DNA of 64,000 nucleotides from Ktedonosporobacter rubrisoli (GCF_004208415.1 NZ_CP035758.1:9238001-9302000); one strand, 5' to 3'; numbered from the stretch's first letter, positions 8,938-17,972 are shown. Numbers and translations are program-made. Notes: generated by a model from the letters alone, not told the origin.

Positions 8938-8965
8938 TAGTATGTGTCCATCTAACCTGTGTCAA
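8937..8965 (-). promoter_or_regulatory. Sigma-70 promoter of the amino-acid ABC operon
   Basis: On the minus strand TTGACA (8960-8965) is followed by exactly 17 nt and TACTAT (8937-8942). This is a near-consensus promoter about 185 bp upstream of the ATPase start at 8752. The rest of the divergent gap (8753-9241) is A/T-rich toward the plus-strand hydrolase and shows no gene; no equally good promoter was seen for the hydrolase. Confidence 0.65.
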
Positions 8966-9241
8966 GCTGTAAAAAAGTACACATAGCTCTATTCCTCCTA
9001 TTTTACATTTAACTTGTGAGATTAGCAATTATTCTGGCTTTGTTTGCTAAAATATCGTAATTTATTATAATATTATGTACGAAATTCGTCGAAATTTGCC
9101 CGCTAGATTGCCTGGCTCCGTAATCAAGGCAGCCCGACAGAAGCTGGCAGGCCAGCTCGGCCTCTCCGTGCTATACTATTGCCGGGTATATACGGTTAAC
9201 TTTGCCCAAAGTTGCTGCTAGCTAGTTATGGTAGGTGTTTG

Positions 9242-10009
9242 ATGCCTTTTCTGCAAACTGCAAACGCTACTTTGTACTTTGATTTGCTCACTGCTGACGT
9301 TCCTCATGCGCCAACTGTGCTCTTGTTGCATGGCTTTGCTGATACGCCGGAATCTGATTTTGCGGCGCTCATTCCCCATTTGCGAGCGCGCTATAATGTG
9401 CTCGCACCTCATCTGCATGGCTACGGGCATTCTGCCCATCGCGAGGCCTATCCAGTAAGTTTTTACCGGGATAATGTCGCCGATATTGTAACCCTGCTCG
9501 ATATGCTCAATCTCTCCGACGTGCTGGTGGTTGGCTTTAGCGATGGGGCAATTATTGCCTTGCTGCTATCAGCTCTATATCCCCAACGCGTAAGGGCGCA
9601 GGCTGTTCTTGGGGCCCAGGCCTCGATTACGGCTCAGGATGTGGCGGCGATTCGTCACTGGTTGCTTGAGCAGCCGCTATCCCCTGAATGGCAGAAGCAG
9701 TTGACCGAGCTGCATGGTGAGCCCTACTGGCGCAGCTTGCTCCCGCTCTATGTGAAGGGTCAGGAAGACTTGCTCGCGGCTGGCGGGACGTTGATTAGCC
9801 AGGCTGAACTTGCGGCGATTCGCTGCCCAACGCTGATCATGCATGGCTCACGCGATCGCGTGGTACCAGTGGCCTATGCGCGCGAGCTGCAAGCGCATAT
9901 TCCAGGTGCCCAGCTACTTTTATTCGAGGCCGGCCATGCTGCTCATCTGCGCTGCGAACAGGAATATATTGCTAGCGTCATGCAGTTTTTCACCACAACG
10001 CTATCGTAA
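9242..10009 (+). CDS. Alpha/beta-fold hydrolase
   Basis: Cytoplasmic serine hydrolase of the alpha/beta superfamily (255 aa, normal size). The oxyanion region HGFADTPESDF follows strand 3, the nucleophile elbow is GFSDGA with Ser100, the acid is Asp205 in HGSRDRVVP, and the base is His232 in AGHAAH, so a complete triad is present. Start chosen at the ATG at 9242, with GGTAGGTG just upstream, rather than the in-frame codon at 9212. It stands alone on the plus strand. The substrate cannot be predicted; esterases, lactonases and dienelactone-type hydrolases share this plan. Loss of catalytic residues is not seen. Confidence 0.85.
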   Translation: MPFLQTANATLYFDLLTADVPHAPTVLLLHGFADTPESDFAALIPHLRARYNVLAPHLHGYGHSAHREAYPVSFYRDNVADIVTLLDMLNLSDVLVVGFSDGAIIALLLSALYPQRVRAQAVLGAQASITAQDVAAIRHWLLEQPLSPEWQKQLTELHGEPYWRSLLPLYVKGQEDLLAAGGTLISQAELAAIRCPTLIMHGSRDRVVPVAYARELQAHIPGAQLLLFEAGHAAHLRCEQEYIASVMQFFTTTLS

Positions 10010-10200
10010 ACCTGCAACAGTTGTGCTAAGATAATACGGCGCATTTCGGCTGTATACCTTAAAATGCTGACGGGTATATCTGCTAACGAACTGTCGGGAT
10101 AGAAATTTGTAAGTATATGTGGTCGGCAAGCTCTCTATGCCCTGAAGATAGCTTCGGGGTTGTGATAGGGCGTCAGCGAGCCAGTCAAGGACGTTGAGAT

Positions 10201-10764
10201 ATGAAACATAAAAGGGCGGATCGGGCGGATTGGCAACGTATTATCCGCAAACGCTTTGCAATGATGTCTTTGGAAGAGAGAGATTTTAAAGGCTATGTGA
10301 CGTTGTTTTGCATAGATGCTCTACGGAAACCTTTATGGCGAGATTTGCAGGGCGAGAGAGTTTGTCTTGCCGATAATGGTTATCACTGGCTGCAGCATTT
10401 TCCGCGCGGGGAGCACTATGCCCTTACCTCGATCTTCAATGAGCAGGGCGAGTTTGTGCGTGGATATGTCGATATCTGCAAGCAGTATTATCTTGATGCT
10501 CAGGGAGCGCTCTGGTATGACGACCTTTACCTGGATCTGGATGTGGCGCCGAGCGGCTCGGCTCTTATTCTGGATGCTGAAGAGCTGGATAGCGCTCTAG
10601 GCCAGGATGAGGTTTCGCCTCTGGAATATGAGCTGGCCTGGCGCGCGCTGAGTAGCATCATGACAGCTATCGAGGCCGATGCATTCCCTTTGCTGAGCAC
10701 CTATGGTTTGATTGAAGAGCATCGGGATCGTCTCCTCAAGCTGCTTGAGCCGGCAGCATATTGA
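10201..10764 (+). CDS. DUF402 family protein (possible nucleotide phosphatase)
   Basis: A 187-residue cytoplasmic protein with the DUF402 pattern: YVTLFCIDALRKPLW, GYHWLQHFPRGEHYALTSIF, then GYVDICKQYYLDAQGALWYDDLYLDL with conserved Asp and Tyr residues near 95-120. Characterised members are metal-dependent nucleotide di/triphosphatases, for example FomD and the S. aureus Ntdp group. That activity is known for the family, not shown here. AAGGA lies about 10 nt upstream of the ATG. It stands alone, 191 bp after the hydrolase and converging on the kinase gene, with 46 bp between the stops. Confidence 0.75.
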   Translation: MKHKRADRADWQRIIRKRFAMMSLEERDFKGYVTLFCIDALRKPLWRDLQGERVCLADNGYHWLQHFPRGEHYALTSIFNEQGEFVRGYVDICKQYYLDAQGALWYDDLYLDLDVAPSGSALILDAEELDSALGQDEVSPLEYELAWRALSSIMTAIEADAFPLLSTYGLIEEHRDRLLKLLEPAAY

Positions 10765-10810
10765 TAGAGGGCTTGTTCAAGCCGGTCTGCTGGAAACTAT
10801 GCCAGGCATT

Positions 10811-12085
10811 CTAGCGGCTAACAACTTTGCGTGCCTTTCTTGCCACGATCTTATAGAGTAACCAGGCAAAACAAGAGAGTCCACACCAGATAATGAGTAG
10901 TTGCAGATCCTTGTCAAGGGCTTTATTTAGGGCATCATAGCCAAGATGGGTGAGCAATAGTGGCAAGGAGCCGATGACGCAGGCTTCCAGGAGATATTGC
11001 CCGCGTCCCGGCTTTCGATATACGTTCATTAACTGCGTTGTAGAAGCGTATCTTGCCCTCTGGATAAAATAGGTGAGCAGGCCGGCAGCCAGGCTTACTG
11101 ACAAGGCAACAAGCAGGTATAGAAGTGGAAAGCGTCCAGTGAGAATGGCGGGAATCAGTGTGAATACTATGCCTGCGTATGTCCAGAGGAGAAAGTCTGC
11201 TCCGCTATTGCGAGACCTGCGATGAGCTCTAGGTGCAGGGTGCTTTGTGGCTGGTTTGCTTGAGTGCAGTATTTGCTTGAGCTTTTGCAACTCTTGCTTG
11301 ACCTTATAGATCTTGGGGCGTTGCGCTGGATCGCTTTGCAGCATTTGTTCAAGCAAAGTCTTGAAAGCAACTGGAATCTCATAGCCTGCTGGTAGCCCAT
11401 GCATCTTGATCTCCAGCGGTTCTCTACCCGTGAACAGTTCTTGTAGAGTGGCTCCCAGGCCGTAGACGTCAGTGCGTGGCGTGCTCTGGGCCTTGCCGTA
11501 TTGCTCAGGGGCGGCATAGCCGGGCGAGCCAAGCGGTTCGGTATCTTTGCGCTGGTATTTGCGGTAATGTCGAGCTATGCCAAAATCGACAAGATAAAGC
11601 TCATCTTTGCCTTTCATAATGATGTTGGAAGGCTTGAGATCGCGATAGATGATAGGCGGTTTCTGCTGGTGAAGATAATCAAGGATCTCGCAGAGCTTTA
11701 ACCCGATGTCCAGTGTCTGCTCAAGCGATAATCTGCCGCGCTTTTTGAGGAGGGCTTCCAGGGTTTTTCCGCCAATATAGTCTTGTACGACATACCAGTG
11801 CGTGGCGTCGCTAAAAGTTTCATAGATGTGAGGCAAACCAGGATGCTGCAATTGAGAAAGCATGCTCACTTCGCGATTGTAGGTATCGGTGGCTTCAATC
11901 ATCTCTTGCGTGCTCAAATTGGCAAGATTGATCTGCTTGATGGCCACATATTTGCCTGGTTTGCGGCTATCCCTGGCCTTGTAGACAGCCCCATAACCAC
12001 CTTCCCCGATTTTATTCTGAATGATGTAACGCCGCAGATGTGTACCCGGGGAAAGCTGAGAAATCTGTTGCTGTTGAGAATACAT
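10811..12085 (-). CDS. Serine/threonine protein kinase with membrane tail
   Basis: Hanks-type kinase (424 aa). The glycine loop is IGEGGYGAVYKA (26-37), the ATP-binding Lys is Lys50 in VAIKQI, the catalytic loop is YRDLKPSN with Asp149, and LVDFGIAR holds the metal-binding Asp167. The activation/P+1 region reads GSPGYAAPEQYG. The kinase domain ends near 270 and is followed by a basic linker and about four hydrophobic helices (roughly 297-315, 320-343, 368-388, 393-412) with almost no external loops, so no obvious extracellular sensor exists. The Tyr in place of His in the HRD motif is tolerated in bacterial kinases. A ribosome site AAGG precedes the ATG. It probably phosphorylates cytoplasmic partners from the membrane; partners are unknown. 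Confidence 0.9.
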   Translation of the reverse strand: MYSQQQQISQLSPGTHLRRYIIQNKIGEGGYGAVYKARDSRKPGKYVAIKQINLANLSTQEMIEATDTYNREVSMLSQLQHPGLPHIYETFSDATHWYVVQDYIGGKTLEALLKKRGRLSLEQTLDIGLKLCEILDYLHQQKPPIIYRDLKPSNIIMKGKDELYLVDFGIARHYRKYQRKDTEPLGSPGYAAPEQYGKAQSTPRTDVYGLGATLQELFTGREPLEIKMHGLPAGYEIPVAFKTLLEQMLQSDPAQRPKIYKVKQELQKLKQILHSSKPATKHPAPRAHRRSRNSGADFLLWTYAGIVFTLIPAILTGRFPLLYLLVALSVSLAAGLLTYFIQRARYASTTQLMNVYRKPGRGQYLLEACVIGSLPLLLTHLGYDALNKALDKDLQLLIIWCGLSCFAWLLYKIVARKARKVVSR

Positions 12086-12252
12086 AACATCGAACCTTCT
12101 TGCTAAGCTACGGTACTGCTCTTAATATAAGTGGTTAGGCGAGAATACTATCTCTCCTATAAATAAGACGTAAAAGTGCTGAAATATCGCAAAAAAGAAT
12201 GATGATATGGCTCTTTTTGACTTCGGTGAGATTTGGTAATTCCCCGATGCAA

Positions 12253-13149
12253 TCAGCAAAGGGAAGCCGACTCTTTGGCTATTGTCTGCACAGTAGAAAC
12301 AAAAAGCTCAACAAGAGGATTTACCTCGCCAGCTCGCCAGGCGATAGCGATATGCAATGGTTCGATATCTACGATAGGACGCCAGATAAGATCTGGGCGT
12401 GTGTAGTAGCTGGCCATTGATGCCGAACCTATGCTGATGGCCCGACCTGCCGCCACCTGTTCGAGCATCTCCTCGACGTTATCATTGGTTGGTCCGCAGA
12501 GAGGCACGGTTCCATCCGGGCGCGGATTGACTGCCCACCAATGCACCCAGTCTTGAGAGGCTCTTTGTGTCCATGTAAGCGCTTCATTGGCGAGATCCAT
12601 GATCTGCAGCTGGGAACGCGTGGCAAGTGGATGATGGCGGGGCAAGGCAGCTAAGCGCGGTTCCCTGGCAATGACCTTTGCCTTTAGCCCCTGCAGCGAG
12701 GTTGGTAACCATACATAAGCCACATCTACTATTCCTGTACGTAAGGCTTCTGCCTCTCCGCTCCAATCGAAGCGACGGGGGACTATGCGTACATGAGGGT
12801 ACTGTTGTGAAAAGTGGATCTGGGCTAATGTTCCTAGCTGACCGGCTCCTGTCGCCTCAAAGCCCAGGCAGAGCGTGCCGGCCTGCCCGCTGCGAAATTG
12901 CTCAGCTATTACACGTATGCGTTCGGCCTGCGCGAGTGTATGCTGAGCCTCGCTGAGAATAGCTTTACCGGCTTCTGTGAGCTGGACATGCCTGTGGTCG
13001 CGTTGGAGCAGGACTACGCCGAGCTCACGCTCCAGTTCTTTGATGGCATAGCTTAAAGATGGTTGCGCAACCAGGAGGCGTTCAGCCGCCCGCCCGAAGT
13101 GTAATTCCTCGGCAAGCACGGCAAAGTACTGCAGGACACGCAGCTCCAT
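12253..13149 (-). CDS. LysR-family transcriptional regulator
   Basis: A 298-residue LysR-type regulator. The winged helix-turn-helix is at the N-terminus (MELRVLQYFAVLAEELHFGRAAERL, then QPSLSYAIKELERELGV), followed by a linker helix and a periplasmic-binding-protein-like effector domain (about 90-290). Length and layout are standard. It is divergent from the MFS exporter gene beginning at 13365, with a symmetric ATAGA-N5-TCTAT site in the shared gap. This is the usual arrangement for a LysR protein controlling its neighbour and itself. The effector is unknown. AGGTAG lies 4 nt before the ATG. Confidence 0.92.
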   Translation of the reverse strand: MELRVLQYFAVLAEELHFGRAAERLLVAQPSLSYAIKELERELGVVLLQRDHRHVQLTEAGKAILSEAQHTLAQAERIRVIAEQFRSGQAGTLCLGFEATGAGQLGTLAQIHFSQQYPHVRIVPRRFDWSGEAEALRTGIVDVAYVWLPTSLQGLKAKVIAREPRLAALPRHHPLATRSQLQIMDLANEALTWTQRASQDWVHWWAVNPRPDGTVPLCGPTNDNVEEMLEQVAAGRAISIGSASMASYYTRPDLIWRPIVDIEPLHIAIAWRAGEVNPLVELFVSTVQTIAKESASLC

Positions 13150-13196
13150 TTCTACCTGCCTTCCGTTCCATGCTAGAGGCGATCATCTGAGGTGTT

Positions 13197-13211
13197 ATAG
13201 AGCTATTCTAT
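13197..13211. promoter_or_regulatory. Candidate LysR-binding site
   Basis: ATAGA-N5-TCTAT, a perfect dyad with a T-N11-A core, lies 48 bp from the lysR start and about 155 bp from the MFS start, in the gap of the divergent pair. T-N11-A dyads are the usual LysR box, so this is the best operator candidate in the gap. The sequence alone does not prove binding. Confidence 0.45.
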
Positions 13212-13364
13212 CATATCAGAGAAAATAAATCTTGGACTGTTGTAGCGAATGATGAGACACTCGGAGCCATGAAAGAGTTCTCTTACCATGACCATTTAGG
13301 CAAGCAGGCTGGTTTCTTGTATGGCTCGTTTAAGAAGGCTGAAACCAGGAACAAAGGGAAAACT

Positions 13365-14810
13365 ATGGCTCTCTTATCAAACGTGAATGATCGGGATAAC
13401 ACTACCAGAATTGCACCTCAGACAACCGTTCCACGGCGCTGGCTTGCGCTAGTAGTGGTCTGCGCAGCTCTGGCGCTTGATATGATCGGCGTAGGTGTGA
13501 TTAATACTGCCACACCTTCTATTAAACAAGCATTTGAGCTATCTGAATCAACTTTGCAATGGGTCGTGACTTCCTATGCGCTCACTTTTGCGGGGTTTCT
13601 GCTCCTGGGTGGGCGCCTGGCAGATGTGTTTGGTCGTCGCCTTATCTTTCTGAGCGGCATTGCTATCTTTGTCGTGGCATCTCTGGGGGCGGCCCTTGCT
13701 CCAACTGGCGCCTGGCTCATAGTCGCGCGGGCATTGCAGGGTATCGGCGCTGCGGTGAGCAGTCCAGCAGCGCTAGCGCTCATAGGTGAGCTGTTTCCAC
13801 AAGGAACCGAGCGAGACAGAGCCTTTGGCATCTATTCTTCAGTAGGCGCATCTAGTTTTGCCTTCGGACTAGTTTTAGGTGGCATTCTTACCGATATCTT
13901 TGGCTGGCGCAGTATCTTTCTGCTGAGCGTTATATTGGGTCTGGTTGTCATCCTGGGTGGAAGGTTTGTCTTACCTGTTGATACAGGATATGTGCGCCAG
14001 TCTCTCGATCTTCCAGGAGCGGTGCTGGTGACCGCCGGCCTCATTCTGGCTGTCTATGGGGTAACGCAGGCTCATGAGTATGGATGGACAAATGGCTTAA
14101 CGCTGGCTTTGCTGATTCTGGCGATAGCACTGCTGGGCGGCTTCATCCTACGTGAGCGGCTGACTGCCCAGCCTTTATTGCCCCTGACACTTTTTCAGTT
14201 GCCCACTGTGCGGACTGCGACGCTAACCGGGGCTGTCTTCTTCACAGCCTTTAACGGATTGATGTTTTTCGGCCCCTTGTATTTGCAGGGGATGCTCCAT
14301 TACAGCGCCTTTACCTCTGGCCTGGCCTTCGTTCCAATGAGCTTGACCGTCATCATTGCTTCCAATGTTGCCGGACGACTGTTGGCGCGCACGGGTCAGC
14401 GCCTTATGTTAATTGGTGGACAACTTCTGATCGCGGCGGGGGTAACGCTCTGGGCCTTTATCCCTCTGCACGGAAGTTATCTCTTCAATATGCTGCCTGG
14501 CATACTCATCATGAGCGTAGGGCAAGGTCTGGCCTTCACTGCTATGACAGCCGCATCCCTTACGGAAGTGCCCACGGCCCAGCAAGGGGTTGCCGGTGGG
14601 CTCAATGTTACGGCTCAGCAAGTTGGTTCGGGCTTAGGTGTCGCTCTGCTGGTGGCTCTATCCACCGCGCGTACGGCTAGCCTGGGCAGTGACGCTGTAG
14701 CGACTTTGAGCGGTTATCATTGGGGCCTGGCTGCGGGCGCGCTTGCGGCCTTGGCAGGGGCTGTGCTTACGTTCTGGCTTCTTCCTGGAAAGAGCGAACT
14801 GAGGCCCTAG
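13365..14810 (+). CDS. MFS drug/metabolite exporter, DHA2 (14-helix) family
   Basis: Major facilitator proton antiporter of 481 residues from the ATG at 13365, which has AAAGGG about 7 nt upstream; an in-frame ATG at 13269 would add an unlikely 32-residue hydrophilic tail. Features: LALDMIGVGVINTATPSI in helix 1, LLLGGRLADVFGRRLIFL (motif A) near 90, RALQGIGAAVSSPAALALI near 127 (motif B and start of C), and LTDIFGWRSIFL near 186. About 14 helices can be counted, typical of EmrB/QacA transporters. It is divergent from the LysR gene and probably controlled by it. The exported compound is unknown. Confidence 0.9.
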   Translation: MALLSNVNDRDNTTRIAPQTTVPRRWLALVVVCAALALDMIGVGVINTATPSIKQAFELSESTLQWVVTSYALTFAGFLLLGGRLADVFGRRLIFLSGIAIFVVASLGAALAPTGAWLIVARALQGIGAAVSSPAALALIGELFPQGTERDRAFGIYSSVGASSFAFGLVLGGILTDIFGWRSIFLLSVILGLVVILGGRFVLPVDTGYVRQSLDLPGAVLVTAGLILAVYGVTQAHEYGWTNGLTLALLILAIALLGGFILRERLTAQPLLPLTLFQLPTVRTATLTGAVFFTAFNGLMFFGPLYLQGMLHYSAFTSGLAFVPMSLTVIIASNVAGRLLARTGQRLMLIGGQLLIAAGVTLWAFIPLHGSYLFNMLPGILIMSVGQGLAFTAMTAASLTEVPTAQQGVAGGLNVTAQQVGSGLGVALLVALSTARTASLGSDAVATLSGYHWGLAAGALAALAGAVLTFWLLPGKSELRP

Positions 14811-14864
14811 CTGATAGGCCCGCAACTGAATTGAATATGTGCAGTGTGCCAAAGAGCTCTTGAG

Positions 14865-14903
14865 GGAGACATCGTTGTATCATGGAGATGCTAGGATGTC
14901 TCC
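14865..14903 (+). terminator. Hairpin after the MFS exporter
   Basis: GGAGACATC and GATGTCTCC pair over 9 bp around a 21-nt loop, 55 bp past the stop, and are followed by TTTGCTTGC. The stem is perfect but the loop is long and the U-tract weak, so it is a moderate terminator candidate. Confidence 0.4.
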
Positions 14904-15059
14904 TTTGCTTGCAAGCTGCGTATACACAGACGGGAGCAAACAAGAAGAAGATAGCTAAGAGCTTCACCTCTTGTTCGCTAGCCTATTCGGGAAGCTGCGC
15001 TCTGCTTATATGAGCGCATGCCGTTGTCCAATGGATTTTAGCCAGAAAGGAGCTTATTG

Positions 15060-15434
15060 ATGGATAAGGTTAATCTGCAGCAAAAATTTGCCCTTTTCTC
15101 CGAATACTGGAATCCCAAGCAGGTTGGCACTGTGAATCAGTTTGCCGTAAAGGTTGTGAAGCTCAAAGGGGAGTTTGTCTGGCATCACCATGAGCAGGAG
15201 GATGAGCTCTTTTTGGTTGTGAAGGGGCGCCTTCTGATGCAGGTGCGGGAAGTGCCGGAGCAGCAAAGGGATATCTGGGTAGAGGAGGGCGAGTTTATTA
15301 TTGTGCCGCACGGCGTCGAGCATCGCCCGGTCGCCGAGGAGGAAGCCCATATCATGCTGTTTGAGCCCGCGACTACTCTCAATACTGGCAATGTTGAGGA
15401 TGAGCGCACCGTGCACAAGGTTGAACAGCTCTGA
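15060..15434 (+). CDS. Cupin-domain protein
   Basis: Small single-domain cupin (124 aa). Conserved motif 1 is HHHEQEDELFLVVKGRL (His47-His49, Glu53) and motif 2 is GEFIIVPHGVEHRPV with a metal-ligand His, giving the full His3Glu metal site. Such proteins bind Fe, Mn or Zn and act as isomerases, dioxygenases or sugar/ligand sensors; the actual job is not predictable. The ATG at 15060 is preceded by AAAGGAG 8 nt upstream. The frame could start at a TTG 3 nt earlier, but ATG is preferred. It stands alone on the plus strand and converges on the XRE-Nudix gene. Confidence 0.88.
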   Translation: MDKVNLQQKFALFSEYWNPKQVGTVNQFAVKVVKLKGEFVWHHHEQEDELFLVVKGRLLMQVREVPEQQRDIWVEEGEFIIVPHGVEHRPVAEEEAHIMLFEPATTLNTGNVEDERTVHKVEQL

Positions 15435-15480
15435 TAGGCTCGCCACTTTGTATCATGGAGATATAGCGCTATTTGGCTCG

Positions 15481-15513
15481 CCTGAGCCGCAAGCATCAGC
15501 AATGCGGCTCAGG
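15481..15513. terminator. Bidirectional hairpin between convergent genes
   Basis: CCTGAGCCGCA and TGCGGCTCAGG form a perfect 11-bp stem with an 11-nt loop, midway between the cupin stop (15434) and the XRE-Nudix stop (15566). There is no T-run on either side. Its position and strength suggest it ends or protects both transcripts. Confidence 0.5.
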
Positions 15514-15565
15514 CTCAGGCGTCCACAGTTTGGCTATGTGCTACCTGGCATTTGTCAGAACCATC

Positions 15566-17164
15566 TTAGCTTGACTGGCCCTGCCTTTCCTTGATGACCC
15601 TGGCTACCTCATCGATGCCGTAGGTGTGGAACAGATATTGCAGCAGCCTCATGCGCGAAGTGGGATGCCAGAGCCGCTTGCTGAACAGCTTGTCAATTAC
15701 GCTGGGGAGATCGGCGGCTAAGAGATCGAATTGGGAGGCCTCATCCATATCCCAGGCGCTAAGTATCCAATTTGATTTGATCTCATCTCCGGTGAGCGTG
15801 ACTTTGATCATGATGATAACATCGACCGAGAGCGTCAGGTACTCGACGTTGAGCGAGAGGACCTTGATATTTTCGACGGCTGCAGGCGGGACGCCTAGCT
15901 CTTCTTCAAGTCCGCGTATAGCTCCGGCAAAGAAGTTGGCGTCATCGGAGCGCGATGGCCGGCCTTTACGATCGATTCCCGGTGCATTCATGCTTTTCTC
16001 GAAAGATGCTGACCAGTGACCAGGATAAAATGCTACCGAGGATGAGCGCTGCATAAGAACTATCTGCTGATCGCTGGTGACGACAAGGCATTGCAAGCTA
16101 ATCGGGGTGGGAATAAGCGATGTTCCTTTGTCTGAGGAACTGTATGTTAGCGCTGTATTGCCATATTTTTGGCGGATGGATATTTTAGAGCCATCTAGTG
16201 CTGTTAATAGCGGCTCGTCAAAAAACGGACTTAAACTGTAGTGATCATAGAAACCTATTGGGCTCAATCTGATCTCCAGGTATTCTCTGTAACTCAATAG
16301 AGGAGAGTAGGAAACGAGGCGATAGTGAGATGAATTAAAGAAATGCTGTTCGATCTCTGATAATTTCTTTTGCTTTATTTCTGCCAGATCATCAGGAATA
16401 GGGAGGGGAGTGTTGATCGCTGCCGTTCTCACATCGTCAGGAGCCCATCCTTCAAAATTTCGGCTTCTGGTCAGCGTGATACAATCGTCAACTGCAAATC
16501 GCTCGATATTGGCATGCTGCATAAGCCAGCGTGCATTAGGAGAGGCCAGGGCATAAAGATTACTGGAAAGCGGGCCATTAAATTGTCCGTCGCTATACTG
16601 GTGCCCTACAACTAGCCTTCCTTCTTCTGTCACGGTGAAGTGCGCCTGCGTTGTCTGGGTGGCTTGAAGATCAATTGGATTATTGCGGTTGTAGAGCCTA
16701 TCAAGCCGGCGCCGAATCTCTGTGAGAATATTAGCATATTCCTGCATTTTTCGCTTCATATTGGGAGGCAGACCACTAATGCCCGGCGCCACTCTTAGCT
16801 TCTCTAGATGTTGCAAGCGTTCCGTATATATCTGTTCCCAGCGCTCAAGATCTGCCTTCTCGTTTTGTACACCTCGCATATCGCGGCCCATAAAGCCAAG
16901 TTGGATTTCTTCGCTTTCCGTCAACAGCTCGCGCTCGATCCCAGCCATTTCAAGGTAGCGCTCAGTCTCGCGCTGAGAGGGACAGAGTATTTCGGCCAGA
17001 GCAAGCACCGTCTTGCGCATAGTCCCTTTGAACGGAAGTGGAATTTCATCGTTTTCCAGGCGCGAAATGGTACTTTTGCTCGTCTCCACAAGCGTGGCTA
17101 TCTTCTCCTGTGAGATATCGGCGCTATTACGTAAGTTAGCAAGAAAAGCTCCGTAGCGTTTCAT
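15566..17164 (-). CDS. XRE helix-turn-helix / Nudix-like fusion protein
   Basis: A 532-residue protein with an N-terminal Cro/CI-type helix-turn-helix (residues about 2-60, SQEKIATLVETSKSTISRLEND). A long middle region of unknown fold follows (charged helix near 80-150, then a segment rich in aromatics). A C-terminal Nudix-like domain spans about 345-490. The box reads GAIRGLEEELGV (about 410-422): the R..xEExG core is kept, but the first Glu of the REUxEE motif is Gly, so hydrolysis may be weak or lost and the domain could be a ligand sensor. XRE-Nudix fusions are not the usual Nudix regulator layout (NrtR is Nudix plus winged helix). The start at 17164 has GGGGGA 10 nt upstream. What it controls is unknown; no metabolic operon is adjacent. 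Confidence 0.75.
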   Translation of the reverse strand: MKRYGAFLANLRNSADISQEKIATLVETSKSTISRLENDEIPLPFKGTMRKTVLALAEILCPSQRETERYLEMAGIERELLTESEEIQLGFMGRDMRGVQNEKADLERWEQIYTERLQHLEKLRVAPGISGLPPNMKRKMQEYANILTEIRRRLDRLYNRNNPIDLQATQTTQAHFTVTEEGRLVVGHQYSDGQFNGPLSSNLYALASPNARWLMQHANIERFAVDDCITLTRSRNFEGWAPDDVRTAAINTPLPIPDDLAEIKQKKLSEIEQHFFNSSHYRLVSYSPLLSYREYLEIRLSPIGFYDHYSLSPFFDEPLLTALDGSKISIRQKYGNTALTYSSSDKGTSLIPTPISLQCLVVTSDQQIVLMQRSSSVAFYPGHWSASFEKSMNAPGIDRKGRPSRSDDANFFAGAIRGLEEELGVPPAAVENIKVLSLNVEYLTLSVDVIIMIKVTLTGDEIKSNWILSAWDMDEASQFDLLAADLPSVIDKLFSKRLWHPTSRMRLLQYLFHTYGIDEVARVIKERQGQSS

Positions 17165-17555
17165 CTTTCCAAATTCCCCCAATTTGCCATGCCAGCTCTA
17201 CTTGACTACATCTATATAGAAATTCCCAGGAAGCCCATACAGCTACTTAAAAATAGAATTACACTTGTCAGATTTCCCCGCCACTCAGGAGGCACTTTCC
17301 CTTATTTTAGATATCTCCCAGCGCTCCACTAAAAATCTCTGGTAGTTTCTGCTATAAGAGATACACTTATATACAAGCAAAACACTCCTTGATGATTTAC
17401 AGCCGCGGACAAGCATCCTGGAAGAGGCATTACCTGTGGCTAGTATAGCATCAGATAGGTGAGCTAACAAGGCGAAAACTCATAGTTTTCGTACTCCAGA
17501 TCTAGAAGGGAGGGATAAAGGAAAAAGCTAGAACAATAGACTTGAAACCCTGGAA
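17165..17555. other. Divergent gap with a small palindrome
   Basis: 391 bp between the XRE-Nudix gene (minus) and the small plus-strand pair. A perfect stem CGAAAACT-CAT-AGTTTTCG lies at 17473-17491, 65 bp before the plus-strand ATG, and could be an operator or leader hairpin. The rest is A/T-rich and should hold both promoters, but no clear -35/-10 pair was found. No gene is seen. Confidence 0.35.
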
Positions 17556-17972
17556 ATGGTATTGAGCCAAAGACTTGCATATAGCTTCAAGGATGAGGAT
17601 GCCGCGCCTGCGCTGGAAGGTGGAGGGCCGAGAGTGCGTGTGCGGCATCCTTTTGCTCAGGAAAAGGGCAAGGTGCTCAAGTGGCGAGGAAGGACACCAT
17701 TTTCAATGACTCAGCAGGAGGTTGCACTGCTCTGCAGTTTGTTCGAAGTGGAGTTTGAGGCTATACGGCGCATTCTAGCCTATCCCACTTTGACGGAATA
17801 TCAGCTAGCGGTTCTGCGCATGCATATAGCGCGCATCGCTGATCATCACGAGCGCCTGGCAAAGCTGATAGGTGCATCGGCAGCCGATCGAGTCATGTAT
17901 TTTGTCTATGGTCGCGTGTTAGATAGTGAGCAGGACAGGAGGAGCAAACGTCGTGGCAGAAGAACAGGTTAA
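17556..17972 (+). CDS. Hypothetical protein, first of an overlapping pair
   Basis: A 138-residue protein I do not recognise. Its middle (about 45-115) is predicted mostly helical (FSMTQQEVALLCSLFEVEFEAIRRIL, then QLAVLRMHIARIADHHERLAKLIG) and the C-terminus is strongly basic (RRSKRRGRRTG), so it could bind nucleic acid. No signal peptide or membrane helix is visible. The ribosome site before the ATG is weak, but the stop overlaps the next gene by 20 nt, with that gene's strong AGGAGG lying inside this one. This argues for a real translated pair. Confidence 0.5.
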   Translation: MVLSQRLAYSFKDEDAAPALEGGGPRVRVRHPFAQEKGKVLKWRGRTPFSMTQQEVALLCSLFEVEFEAIRRILAYPTLTEYQLAVLRMHIARIADHHERLAKLIGASAADRVMYFVYGRVLDSEQDRRSKRRGRRTG

